This document shows, piece by piece, positions 1 through 6,766 of a stretch of DNA of 8,359 bases. The DNA is from an uncultured Ruminococcus sp. (lineage in GTDB: Bacteria > Bacillota > Clostridia > Oscillospirales > Ruminococcaceae), in NCBI GenBank assembly GCA_946183385.1, contig CAMHBN010000069.1:1-8359 (forward strand), read 5' to 3'. The first letter of the stretch is position 1. Each line of letters starts with the position of its first letter. Both the position numbers and the translations under genes were made by a program. The notes under the pieces were generated by a model, which was not told where the DNA came from, searched no databases, and saw only the letters and a program-made list of their open reading frames with translations.

Positions 1-675
1 ATCCTGTGTTACCGCAACCACGGCGAGCTTGCCGCCGAGGTGCTCCTCCATCAGCTCCGAGACCTTAGCCTCGAGCTTCATTCTGCCGAGTGACTTGACC
101 TCGAACATATAGCGGTTTATCCTTGCGAAGTTGATATCGTAGCTGCGCTTCATCTCCGCCGCTATCTCGTGGGCGCGGGGAGTGGTGCAGTCGTAGCGGA
201 AGCAGCCAGAATCCGTGGCTATTCCCGTATACAGGCACATAGCGCAGTGCTTGGTGATATTCACGCCCATGTATTTGCCGAGGTCGTAGATTATCTCGCA
301 CGCCGCCGTAGCCTTCTCGCGAAGAAGGGTCTTCTCCGCGTAGTCCTTGTTGGACTCGTGATGGTCTATGCAAAGCTGCACCTTATCGCCGTATATCTCT
401 GCATATTTGCCCATGAGCTTGACGTCCGCGATATCTACCGCGATCACCGTCTTGGGCTCGAATTCCTCGCCTGCTCCGACATTCGTCATAAAGTCGTAGC
501 GTGACGGGAAAACGTCGCTGCACACGACTCGGCTGCGTATGCCGAGCTCCGCAAGAATGTCTTTGAGTCCGAAGCCTGCACCGATACAGTCGCCGTCGGG
601 ACTCTGGTGAGTGATTATGACAGCGTCCTCGCAGTTGCGAAGGAAGGTCTCTGTCTCACTGAAACCAATATACAT
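1..675 (-). CDS. nrnA: DHH-family phosphoesterase, NrnA-type oligoribonuclease / pAp phosphatase (3' end cut off by window)
   Basis: NrnA enzymes are cytoplasmic, metal-dependent hydrolases that degrade very short RNA oligonucleotides and dephosphorylate pAp to AMP. The frame is open from an ATG at 675 to the window edge, giving 225 residues; the family is usually about 310-330, so the end of the DHH domain and the C-terminal DHHA1 substrate-binding domain lie outside. Visible metal-site motifs in order are THQSPDGDCIG (about residues 22-32), VDIAD (80-84), the signature DHH (104-106, in IDHHESN) and TDSGCFRY (154-161). The start is supported by AGAGGTG seven bases upstream, placed just after the rbfA stop (23-nt spacer). 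It is the last visible gene of the rimP operon; in related bacteria truB often follows. DHH-family assignment is firm. The exact substrate range (nanoRNA versus pAp) is inferred from family and operon position. Confidence 0.93.
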   Translation of the reverse strand, partial: MYIGFSETETFLRNCEDAVIITHQSPDGDCIGAGFGLKDILAELGIRSRVVCSDVFPSRYDFMTNVGAGEEFEPKTVIAVDIADVKLMGKYAEIYGDKVQLCIDHHESNKDYAEKTLLREKATAACEIIYDLGKYMGVNITKHCAMCLYTGIATDSGCFRYDCTTPRAHEIAAEMKRSYDINFARINRYMFEVKSLGRMKLEAKVSELMEEHLGGKLAVVAVTQD

Positions 676-698
676 AAATGCACCTCTTTCGGTTTCTG

Positions 699-1040
699 TC
701 AATCAAGTAGGTCGTTGAGCTTCTTGCTTATCTCCGCGCTTCTCTCGATGGAGTTGTCAGCCACGAACGTCAGCTCGGGCGACTTTCTCATCTTCAGGCG
801 GTGGAAAAGCTCTCGCCTTATGAAGCCTGCCGCGCTTTTCAGTCCCGCGACCGACTCCTTGGTACGCTCTATGCCGTCAAGGCTCGAGACATATATCTTG
901 CAGCTCGACATATCGCCCGACAGGTCAGCTCTCACGATGGTGAGCATCCTGTCGATGCGCGGGTCTTTCAGCTCGCGCAGTATAGCGGTCATCTCGCGCT
1001 TGATGTCCTCAGCCATGCGGCTGTTCTTAAAATTAGGCAT
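699..1040 (-). CDS. rbfA: 30S ribosome-binding factor A
   Basis: RbfA is a small KH-fold protein that binds the immature 30S subunit and helps finish 16S rRNA 5'-end maturation; it is also linked to cold adaptation. The 113-residue length is typical. Family features are the N-terminal segment around RMAEDIKREMTAILRELKDPR (residues 8-28), the helix with AAGFIRREL (70-78) that carries the KH-like kink, and the C-terminal RKSPELTFVADNSIE segment (85-99). An AGAGGT Shine-Dalgarno sequence lies six bases before the ATG. It starts 12 nt after the acidic small gene and is followed 23 nt later by nrnA, so it is co-transcribed. Coupling to infB is the usual arrangement, though here another gene separates the two. 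Confidence 0.96.
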   Translation of the reverse strand: MPNFKNSRMAEDIKREMTAILRELKDPRIDRMLTIVRADLSGDMSSCKIYVSSLDGIERTKESVAGLKSAAGFIRRELFHRLKMRKSPELTFVADNSIERSAEISKKLNDLLD

Positions 1041-1052
1041 AGCTTACCTCTT

Positions 1053-1439
1053 TCAGATATTTACGGTGAAGCCGCCGTCCTCGGTCTCGGAATGCTCTTC
1101 CTCCTGCTTTTCCTCGCCGTCGAAGTACTCGCCTTCCTTAGCCTCCTCGACGTCAGCCTCGACCTTGGTATAGTCGGGGAGCTCCTCGTCGCCCTCCTCG
1201 TAGTAGATGTCGGCGAACTTCGGGTATTCGGGCTCAAGCTCGACATCTCGCACCGGTCGTTCAACTCCCATCAGGTCGTTGGGGAAATCCTCCTCCTGCT
1301 CGACGGGGCTGCACTGACCGAGCAGGATCTTTTTTACGGACTCGAAAAAGAAGATGTCTATCGGTCCGAAATCCTCCCATGCCAGCGCTTCGTCGCAATA
1401 CTGGATCATATCCGCATTGCTCATTCTCTCTGTGTCCAT
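1053..1439 (-). CDS. hypothetical very acidic small protein between infB and rbfA
   Basis: I do not recognise this 128-residue protein. By my count it has about 41 Asp/Glu against 9 Lys/Arg, with the charge concentrated in the last two thirds. The N-terminal 45 residues look more ordinary and probably fold, with aromatic and hydrophobic runs such as WEDFGPIDIFFFES. The tail (about residues 60-128) has EE pairs and several Tyr/Phe and looks disordered. There is no signal peptide or membrane segment. The ATG at 1439 is chosen over an in-frame upstream start at 1466 because GAGGAGG sits eight bases before it. The gene lies 74 nt after infB and 12 nt before rbfA, so it is read with ribosome-maturation genes. 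A role as partner or chaperone for basic RNA-binding proteins or ribosome assembly would fit the charge and context but is speculation. Confidence 0.85.
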   Translation of the reverse strand: MDTERMSNADMIQYCDEALAWEDFGPIDIFFFESVKKILLGQCSPVEQEEDFPNDLMGVERPVRDVELEPEYPKFADIYYEEGDEELPDYTKVEADVEEAKEGEYFDGEEKQEEEHSETEDGGFTVNI

Positions 1440-1456
1440 TGAGTGATCCTCCTCTC

Positions 1457-1476
1457 GCCGAGGCACCTACCTCGGC
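1457..1476 (-). promoter_or_regulatory. hairpin in the infB-acidic gene spacer, just before a ribosome-binding site
   Basis: In the mRNA sense the spacer forms a perfect 7-bp stem, GCCGAGG/CCTCGGC, with a 6-nt loop. It ends only two bases before the GAGGAGG Shine-Dalgarno sequence of the acidic gene. No U-tract follows on the transcribed strand, so it is not an intrinsic terminator. On the opposite strand it is followed by a T-rich run, but no gene there would use it. It could set mRNA processing or stability, or shield the ribosome-binding site. The hairpin is seen; the role is inferred. Confidence 0.5.
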
Positions 1477-1513
1477 TGATTTTTAGTTTTTCCCTATATT
1501 CTGTCGTATATGC

Positions 1514-4207
1514 TCAGTCTTCGTCGCGGTACTCCTCGACTGTGTAAGCCTCGAAGATATCGCCTTCCTTGACGTCGCTGAACTTTTCAAGGCTGATACC
1601 GCACTCGTAGCCCTCGGCTACCTCCTTGGCGTCGTCCTTGAAGCGCTTCAGACCCGAAATCTTGTCGTCCGCGATGATGATACCGTCGCGTACAACACGT
1701 ATCTGGCAGCCTCGTGTTACCTTGCCGTTGAGCACGTAGCTTCCCGCTACCATGCCTACGTTGGATATCTTGTATACCTGACGGACCTCTGCACGTCCGA
1801 GCTCTACATCGCGGTACTTCGGAGCGAGCATACCCTTCATAGCGGTGGATATCTCTTCGATAGCGTCGTAGATGATACGGTAGAGGCGGATATCAACGCC
1901 GTCGCGCTCTGCATTCTCAGCCGCAACGGGATCGGGACGCACATTGAAGCCTACGATGATAGCGTTTGAAGCCGCCGCGAGCATAACGTCGCTCTCCTTG
2001 ACAGCGCCGACTGCTCCGTGGATAACTCTTACTCTTACCTCGTTGTTCGAGAGCTTTTCGAGCGACTGCTTTACAGCCTCGACAGAGCCCTGAACGTCCG
2101 CCTTGACGATGATCGGGAGCTCCTTTATCTCGCCCTCGGCTATCTGACTGAACAGGTTGTCGAGAGTTACCTTGCGGTACTGGTTGAACTGCTCCTGCTT
2201 CTGCTCGTGCTTTCTCTGCTCGACAAGCTCGCGGGCGAGTCTCTCGTCCTCAACGGCGTTAAAGATGTCGCCTGCGCTCGGAACTTCCGCAAGTCCCGTG
2301 ATCTCAACAGGAACGGACGGGCCTGCGGTCTTTACCGTTCTGCCCTTGTCGTTGGTCATCACGCGGACACGTCCGACGGCTGTGCCTGCGATAAGAACGT
2401 CGCCCTGCTTGAGCGTACCGTTCTGAACGAGAAGTGTCGCGATAGGACCTCTGCCCTTGTCGAGACGAGCCTCGATAACAGTACCCTTTGCAAGTCTGTC
2501 GGGATTGGCCTTGAGCTCCTGCACCTCGGCAACGAGGAGCACGTTCTCGAGGAGCTCGTCAATGCCCTGACCTGTCTTAGCCGAAACGGGAACGCAGATA
2601 ACGTCGCCGCCCCAGTCCTCGCATACGAGGTCGTACTTGGTGAGCTCTTCCTTTATCTTGTCGGGATTTGCACCCTCCTTATCCATCTTGTTGATGGCAA
2701 CGATTATCTGTACGCCCGCGGACTTCGCATGGTTGATGGACTCAACGGTCTGCGGCATGATACCGTCGTCTGCGGCAACTACGAGGATAGCGATATCAGT
2801 GATGTTCGCACCTCTTGCACGCATCGACGTGAACGCCTCGTGTCCGGGAGTATCGAGGAAGGTGATGTCCTTGCCCTGTATGTTTACCTGATAAGCACCG
2901 ATGTGCTGTGTGATACCGCCTGCCTCGCCCGCAGCAACATGAGCGTTTCTGATGCGGTCGAGTATGGATGTCTTACCGTGGTCAACGTGTCCCATTACAA
3001 CAACAACGGGGCAGCGCGGCTGGAGATTTGTATCGTCGTCGTCGGTGTCGTCGATGAGGCGCTCCTCAATGGTGACGATGACCTCCTTCTCGACCTTGGC
3101 GCCGAGCTCCTCGGCTACGAGGGACGCGGTATCGAAGTCTATCTCCTGATTTATATTCGCCATTACGCCGAGACCCATCAGCTTCTTGATGACGTCCGTA
3201 GCCGTAGCCTTCAGACGTGTAGCGAGCTCGCCTACAGTGATGCTCTCGGGTATCATTACCTTGAGCTGCTGCTTTCTTGCGCGCTCGAGCTCGAGCCTCT
3301 TGAGCTTCTCAGCCTCGGACTCCTTCTTGCTGAACTGCTGGCGTGTTCTCTGCTGTGACTTCTGGTTTATCTTCTGCTTCTTCGAGCTGTAGTTCTCGCC
3401 GCCGTGCTTGTTGGAGTTAGCCATATTGTCGTAGCGCTCGTTGTACTTGTCGAGGTCTACGTAGCTTCCTCTTGTGTCTACGGTGCGTCTCTGTGTAGCG
3501 GTGGAAGCAGTCTCGGACGAGAAGCTGGTGTTGAGCTTCGAGCTCTCGCCTCTGTCGCGAGCCTTGACCTGCTCCTTCTTCTCATGCTTCTTGGGCTTGG
3601 GAGGCTCGGCAGGTGCCTTTGCGGGCTCCTTCTTTGCGGGCTCAGCCTTTACAGCGGGCTTCTCCTCAGCCTTGGGAGCTTCCGCCTTCTTCGCGGACTT
3701 AGCTTCAGCGGCAGGCTTCTCTGCTGTCTTAGCGGGCTTCTCAGCCCTGGGCTCTGCCTTCTCAGCCTTTTCGGTCTTAGCCGCTGTCTTCTTCTCGGCT
3801 GCGGGCTTCTCGGCAGCCGCCGCCTTCTTCTTTGGAGCAGCCTTTGCCTCGTCCGGCTTCTCAGCCTTCTCGGTCTTGGCAGATGTCTTCTTCTCGGCAG
3901 CTGCCTTCTTCTCAGCCGCCGGCTTTTCCTCGGCTGTTTCCTTCTTCTTGGTGGTCTTCTTCTCGGGCTTGGGCTCTTCCTTGCGCTCGGGACGGGGATC
4001 GCTCTTGGAAGCGAAGTACTCGTCGAAGGACTTTACCTCGTTGAGCTTGGAATAGTGCTCGAGCACAACGTTCATCTCGTCCTCGGTGAGACCCGTGGAA
4101 GCCTTCTTCTTTGCATCGCCCTTGCCTGCGAAGAAGTCGATTATATCCTGCGAAGCGACGTTAAGGTCCTTCGCGGCGTCGCTCAGTTTTATCTTTTTTG
4201 TTGCCAT
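1514..4207 (-). CDS. infB: translation initiation factor IF-2
   Basis: IF2 is the GTPase that brings initiator fMet-tRNA to the 30S subunit and promotes 50S joining. The chosen ATG at 4207 gives 897 residues. GGAGGT lies ten bases upstream, and an in-frame TTG at 4225 would overlap that site. Domains: an N-terminal IF2_N motif ([13 protein letters not shown], about residues 5-17), a Lys/Ala/Glu-rich linker (about 69-207), a second IF2_N domain (about 315-370), then the G domain with G1 GHVDHGKT (406-413), switch [10 protein letters not shown] (430-439), G3 DTPGHE (452-457), G4 NKMD (506-509) and G5 SAK (542-544). The beta-barrel, domain III and C-terminal tRNA-binding domains follow to the end, with the typical VRPDP and GYECGI segments. 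All nucleotide-binding motifs are intact. The gene follows ylxQ by 61 nt. The only oddity is the long repetitive linker. Confidence 0.98.
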   Translation of the reverse strand: MATKKIKLSDAAKDLNVASQDIIDFFAGKGDAKKKASTGLTEDEMNVVLEHYSKLNEVKSFDEYFASKSDPRPERKEEPKPEKKTTKKKETAEEKPAAEKKAAAEKKTSAKTEKAEKPDEAKAAPKKKAAAAEKPAAEKKTAAKTEKAEKAEPRAEKPAKTAEKPAAEAKSAKKAEAPKAEEKPAVKAEPAKKEPAKAPAEPPKPKKHEKKEQVKARDRGESSKLNTSFSSETASTATQRRTVDTRGSYVDLDKYNERYDNMANSNKHGGENYSSKKQKINQKSQQRTRQQFSKKESEAEKLKRLELERARKQQLKVMIPESITVGELATRLKATATDVIKKLMGLGVMANINQEIDFDTASLVAEELGAKVEKEVIVTIEERLIDDTDDDDTNLQPRCPVVVVMGHVDHGKTSILDRIRNAHVAAGEAGGITQHIGAYQVNIQGKDITFLDTPGHEAFTSMRARGANITDIAILVVAADDGIMPQTVESINHAKSAGVQIIVAINKMDKEGANPDKIKEELTKYDLVCEDWGGDVICVPVSAKTGQGIDELLENVLLVAEVQELKANPDRLAKGTVIEARLDKGRGPIATLLVQNGTLKQGDVLIAGTAVGRVRVMTNDKGRTVKTAGPSVPVEITGLAEVPSAGDIFNAVEDERLARELVEQRKHEQKQEQFNQYRKVTLDNLFSQIAEGEIKELPIIVKADVQGSVEAVKQSLEKLSNNEVRVRVIHGAVGAVKESDVMLAAASNAIIVGFNVRPDPVAAENAERDGVDIRLYRIIYDAIEEISTAMKGMLAPKYRDVELGRAEVRQVYKISNVGMVAGSYVLNGKVTRGCQIRVVRDGIIIADDKISGLKRFKDDAKEVAEGYECGISLEKFSDVKEGDIFEAYTVEEYRDED
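3587..4003 (-). repeat. low-complexity Lys/Ala/Glu/Pro linker of IF2 with internal duplication
   Basis: This coding stretch encodes about 140 residues built almost only from K, A, E, P and T. EKPAAEKK occurs at IF2 residues 94-101 and again at 133-140; AKTEKAEK occurs at 110-117 and 143-150. The two copies therefore lie at about 3857-3928 and 3758-3811, and look like an imperfect duplication with small internal gain or loss. Related EKPA motifs continue towards 3700. In other bacteria this interdomain linker is poorly conserved and disordered, so length change here is expected to be tolerated. Confidence 0.8.
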
Positions 4208-4235
4208 ATATTGCAGTACCTCCAATTATCGTAAA

Positions 4236-4270
4236 AAGTGTATCATCTATATAAACACTTCTGAGGTGTT
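4236..4270 (-). promoter_or_regulatory. alternative hairpins in the ylxQ-infB spacer
   Basis: In the mRNA sense AACAC (including part of the ylxQ stop codon) can pair with GTGTT across a 7-nt loop. The same AAGTGT segment can instead pair with downstream ACACTT across a 13-nt loop, and this second stem runs into five U residues. The two pairings exclude each other, and the second resembles a weak terminator before infB. Both stems are short (5 and 6 bp), so chance is possible. The pairings are seen; regulation is inferred. Confidence 0.35.
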
Positions 4271-4583
4271 ATTTTTGGATCTTCTTGATGAACCCGTTCG
4301 CAAAGCCCTCGTCGCAGACGGCTATGACCGCGGTCTCCTTGCCGCAGAGCCGTCCCATCTCGTCCTTTGCGAGCTCGGTGCGAAGATGTACTATCTCATA
4401 TCTGCCGCACACGAAATCCACTTCCTTGAGAGTTTTCGGTGAAGCGTCACAGGCGGTGAGCACGCAGAACGCCTTGCCGTCCTTTACCGCGTCCATTGAG
4501 CTGTCGAAGCCCTTTACCGCCCTGCCTGCCTTTATGCATATCGTGAGCAGGTCAGCTGTTTTCCGTTTCTTTTCTGAGTTCAT
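4269..4583 (-). CDS. ylxQ: L7Ae/L30e-family RNA-binding protein YlxQ
   Basis: YlxQ belongs to the L7Ae/L30e/S12e family, small alpha-beta-alpha proteins that bind kink-turn-like RNA; its physiological target in Firmicutes is not well settled. The 104-residue length is normal. Family-like features are the opening LLTICIKAGRAVKGFDSSMDAV (residues 12-33, trimmed here to LLTICIKAGRAVKGFDSS), the core strand KAFCVLTACDAS (37-48), and the closing GKETAVIAVCDEGFANGF (81-98). It starts inside ylxR: the ATG at 4583 lies 32 nt before the ylxR stop in another frame, with GAGGTG upstream, so translational coupling is likely. It sits at its standard place between ylxR and infB, which strongly supports the name. 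Confidence 0.9.
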   Translation of the reverse strand: MNSEKKRKTADLLTICIKAGRAVKGFDSSMDAVKDGKAFCVLTACDASPKTLKEVDFVCGRYEIVHLRTELAKDEMGRLCGKETAVIAVCDEGFANGFIKKIQK

Positions 4584-4833
4584 CAGCCATCACCTCATAA
4601 ACGCTCTCGTCTATCCTGCATGAGAACGTCTTCTCGAATCTGCGGGCTTTGCGAGCCTTGTCGAAGCACTCTGCGCTCCTGCAGATGTAAGCTCCTCTGC
4701 CGTTCTTCTTGCCTACGAAGTCGAGGCTTATCTCGCCCTCGGGCGACTTAACCACGCGCATGAGCTCCTTCTTCGGCTTCATCTCGTTACAGCCGAGGCA
4801 CATTCTCATCGGTATCTTCTTGGGCTTCATCAT
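4552..4833 (-). CDS. ylxR: YlxR / RnpM RNA-binding protein (DUF448)
   Basis: This 93-residue basic protein is the DUF448 family member encoded after nusA in most Firmicutes. In Bacillus subtilis the homologue has been renamed RnpM because it binds RNase P RNA and modulates its activity. The two family motifs are present: PMRMCLGCNEMKPKKELMR (residues 8-26) and GRGAYICRSAECF (45-57). Cys12, Cys15, Cys51 and Cys56 form a spaced set that might bind a metal; that is my inference, as many homologues lack a full set. The ATG at 4833 overlaps the nusA stop as ATGA, with GAGGA just upstream inside the end of nusA, so translation is coupled to NusA. A second ATG directly follows and cannot be excluded as the start. 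Confidence 0.94.
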   Translation of the reverse strand: MMKPKKIPMRMCLGCNEMKPKKELMRVVKSPEGEISLDFVGKKNGRGAYICRSAECFDKARKARRFEKTFSCRIDESVYEVMADELRKETENS

Positions 4834-5993
4834 TCCTCAGATGTTTCCTCCGCCAATGCCTCAGCCTCTGTCTCCTCGGGAGCATCCTCCTCGCAGGTCT
4901 CCTTCACGGGGACAACGTAGTCGGGGCTGAGCTCGGGAGCTTCATCGCCCGTGAGGTTGTCGAACTGGGGCTTGATGTCTATCTTGAAGCCCGTGAGCTT
5001 TGCCGCGAGCTTAGCATTCTGACCCTTGTTGCCGATAGCGAGCGAGAGCTGGTTGTTCGGTACGATAACGGTGCAGGTCTTCTCCTCCTCGGAGGTGATG
5101 ACCGTTTTAAGCACCTGTGCGGGAGCGAGCGCCCTTGTGATGAATTCCGCTGTGTCCTCGCTCCACGGGATAATGTCTATCTTTTCGCCGCTGAGCTCGT
5201 TCACTACAGCGGTGATACGCGAGCGCTGAGGTCCGATACAAGCGCCGACAGCGTCAACGTTGTCGTCCTTCGACCATACGGCTATCTTCGTTCTCGAGCC
5301 TGCCTCACGCGATATGGACTTGACCTCTACCGTGCCGTCGTATATCTCGGGGACTTCGAGCTCGAACAGGCGCTTTACGAGGTCCTTGTGGGTACGCGAT
5401 ATCTTTACGATGGGCTTCTTTGTCTTGCCGACGATGCCCGTGATGTAGACCTTTACCTGCTTGCCCTCCTCGAGCACCTCGCCGGGTATCTGCTCGTTCT
5501 TGAAGAGGTAGAGCTCCGTGCCCTGATACTCGACCGTTACAGTGCCTCTGCCGGGCTCTATCTGCGATACGGTAGCGATGATGCAGTCGTGCTCCTTCTG
5601 CTCGAACTTGCCGAGCATCTGCTCGCGGTTTATCTCGCGGAGGTCGCCCTTTATCGACTGCTTAGCCGAGAGAGCCGCCATTCTGCCGAGCTTGGAGATG
5701 TCTATCTCCTTGAGTATCGTGCCGCCGACCATAGCATTCGGGTCGATAGTCTTTGCGACGTCGATGTTTATCTCATTCTCGTCGATGGGCTCGTCGTCGA
5801 TTATCTCCTGAACGATGTACATTGCGAATTTCTTCTCCGCAGGGTCTATCTCGACTCTTATCCTGTCCTCGCTGTGAGGATATGCTCTCTTGGCGGCTTT
5901 GAGCATTGCCGACTTCACCTTCTCGATGAGAAGATCTGTCTCAACGCTGTTTTCTTCGCCGAGCATTTTAAGTGCGTCGAAAAAGTTTTCCAT
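4830..5993 (-). CDS. nusA: transcription termination/antitermination factor NusA
   Basis: NusA binds RNA polymerase and nascent RNA, stimulates pausing and intrinsic termination, and takes part in rRNA antitermination. The 387 residues match the short Gram-positive form, which lacks the C-terminal acidic repeats found in Escherichia coli. Order of domains: N-terminal polymerase-binding domain (about 1-128), S1 domain (about 133-199, GRGTVTVEYQGTELYL to KPIVKISRTH), KH1 (about 202-280, with GACIGPQRSRI at 250-260) and KH2 (about 281-345, with LAIGNKGQNAKLAAKLTG at 318-335). A disordered Glu-rich tail of about 40 residues ends the protein. GGAGG lies eight bases before the ATG. It follows rimP by 55 nt and overlaps ylxR. 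NusA proteins can affect attenuation of their own operons, so the structured rimP leader is a possible target. Confidence 0.98.
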   Translation of the reverse strand: MENFFDALKMLGEENSVETDLLIEKVKSAMLKAAKRAYPHSEDRIRVEIDPAEKKFAMYIVQEIIDDEPIDENEINIDVAKTIDPNAMVGGTILKEIDISKLGRMAALSAKQSIKGDLREINREQMLGKFEQKEHDCIIATVSQIEPGRGTVTVEYQGTELYLFKNEQIPGEVLEEGKQVKVYITGIVGKTKKPIVKISRTHKDLVKRLFELEVPEIYDGTVEVKSISREAGSRTKIAVWSKDDNVDAVGACIGPQRSRITAVVNELSGEKIDIIPWSEDTAEFITRALAPAQVLKTVITSEEEKTCTVIVPNNQLSLAIGNKGQNAKLAAKLTGFKIDIKPQFDNLTGDEAPELSPDYVVPVKETCEEDAPEETEAEALAEETSEE

Positions 5994-6048
5994 TTGTTTT
6001 TCCTCCGTTTATATTATATTTACGTTGAACTTGATTAATTTCTGCGGC

Positions 6049-6525
6049 TCAGTCGAAATCGAACCACAGCTTCACGAACGCGATGTCCTCGAGCGGTATC
6101 ACGCGCTCGGTGCCGTCCTCGTCCTTTACGGTGAGCTCATTCTTGTCCACGCCGACGAGGTATGCGCATATCTCCTTCTCGCCGTCGATACTGCGTATCA
6201 GCCGCACTCTCACCTTGTCTCCCTCGCAGACCTCGAAGTGGTCCTCCTTCAGGAGCTCCCTTTCCAGTCCCGCCGAGCCGACCTCCAGCATATACTGCTG
6301 AGGTATGGGGTCAGCCTCGTCGAGCACCTCATTCACGGGCGCTGTTACTCTCTCGCAGTCCTCGATGGTAATACCCTCGTCGCAGTCGATGAAGATGCGC
6401 AGATACCACATCGCGCCCTCCTTGACGTAGTTGACGTCCCAGAGGTAGTAGCCGAGCGCGTCGGTGATGGGCTTCACGAGGTCGTACACCTTTTTCTCTG
6501 TCCCTCCGAACTTTTTCAGCTTCAT
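6049..6525 (-). CDS. rimP: ribosome maturation factor RimP
   Basis: RimP binds free 30S subunits and assists their assembly around ribosomal proteins S12 and S19. The ATG at 6525 gives 158 residues, close to the family norm. Starting at the upstream in-frame ATG (6633) would add 36 residues encoded by leader hairpins and would begin almost at the predicted transcription start, so it is unlikely. An AAGGAG site lies 11 bases before the chosen ATG, slightly longer than usual. The N-terminal domain (about 1-84) contains YYLWDVNYVKEGAMWYLRIFID (26-47) and the conserved loop LEVGSAGLERELLKEDHF (80-97), usually EVSSPGLDR in other bacteria. The SM-like C-terminal domain follows (about 98-158). It is the first gene of the operon, with its own promoter and leader upstream. 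Confidence 0.95.
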   Translation of the reverse strand: MKLKKFGGTEKKVYDLVKPITDALGYYLWDVNYVKEGAMWYLRIFIDCDEGITIEDCERVTAPVNEVLDEADPIPQQYMLEVGSAGLERELLKEDHFEVCEGDKVRVRLIRSIDGEKEICAYLVGVDKNELTVKDEDGTERVIPLEDIAFVKLWFDFD

Positions 6526-6567
6526 CCGGTGATTTTCTCCTTTCTTTCGATAGCTGTGCAATAGCCG

Positions 6568-6619
6568 TCGGGAGCTTATCTCCCGATACAATACGAAAGA
6601 CCGGAGGTCTCCGGTCTTT
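6568..6619 (-). promoter_or_regulatory. structured 5' leader of the rimP-nusA-infB operon: two tandem hairpins
   Basis: The predicted untranslated leader runs from about 6636 to 6526. Hairpin 1 (6596-6619) is a perfect 10-bp stem AAAGACCGGA/TCCGGTCTTT with loop GACC. Hairpin 2 (6568-6586) is a perfect 7-bp stem TCGGGAG/CTCCCGA with loop ATAAG. Neither is followed by a proper U-tract, so they are not ordinary terminators. CACCGG just before the rimP start repeats the ACCGG of the left arm of hairpin 1, so the right arm could in principle pair with the start region instead. Autoregulation of the operon is plausible but unproven. Confidence 0.6.
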
Positions 6620-6642
6620 AGCTTAACTATCATCTGTATGGT

Positions 6643-6671
6643 ATTATAACACGCATTTACAGAAAAATCAA
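6643..6671 (-). promoter_or_regulatory. sigma-A type promoter of the rimP operon
   Basis: On the minus strand TTGATT (6671-6666) and TATAAT (6648-6643) are separated by exactly 17 bases; the -10 box is a perfect consensus and the -35 matches four of six bases. The expected transcription start is near 6636, giving a leader of about 110 nt. The promoter lies just downstream of the preceding gene's terminator, as expected for an operon start. The upstream stretch 6672-6720 is AT-rich and holds nothing else I can name. Confidence 0.85.
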
Positions 6672-6720
6672 GTGTTTTCGGAGATTTTTTCTAATTTTAC
6701 GCAGATTTTTTTCAGCGGGC

Positions 6721-6757
6721 AAAAAAATCGGTACCAAACACGCTGCTTGGTACCGAT
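6721..6757 (-). terminator. intrinsic terminator after the Ig-like domain gene
   Basis: In the minus-strand RNA a perfect 10-bp stem ATCGGTACCA/TGGTACCGAT with an 11-nt loop is followed by a run of seven U residues (counting the last stem base). It begins nine bases after the stop codon of the membrane protein gene. It separates that gene from the rimP promoter 50 bases downstream. The plus-strand side has only a broken T-run, so action is mainly on minus-strand transcripts. Confidence 0.92.
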
Positions 6758-6766
6758 ATTTTGGTT

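Noticed and set aside
801..1442. 213-residue plus-strand frame over rbfA and the acidic gene
   Set aside because: It lies opposite a clear rbfA and a minus-strand gene with a strong ribosome-binding site, and has no known motif.
1457..1476. Hairpin as an intrinsic terminator after infB
   Set aside because: In the transcribed direction it is followed by a purine-rich ribosome-binding site, not by a U-run, and downstream genes belong to the same operon.
2018..3358. 446-residue open frame on the plus strand opposite infB
   Set aside because: infB on the minus strand has all GTPase motifs intact. The plus frame is rich in Leu, Val and Ser from reverse-complemented codons, has no recognisable domain, and is an antisense shadow produced by codon bias.
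3404..4234. Leu/Gly/Ser-rich 276-residue plus-strand frame that looks membrane-like
   Set aside because: It mirrors the Lys/Ala/Glu linker of IF2. The apparent hydrophobicity is the complement of GAG, AAG and GCC codons. No domain or operon context supports it.
5994..6048. Possible internal promoter before nusA, because TATAAT occurs in the AT-rich rimP-nusA spacer
   Set aside because: No acceptable -35 box is found 16-18 bases upstream, so the hexamer is most likely chance.
6049..6633. Longer rimP starting at 6633 (194 residues)
   Set aside because: The extra 36 residues come from the leader hairpins, the start would be within a few bases of the predicted transcription start with no room for a ribosome-binding site, and the shorter form matches the family length.
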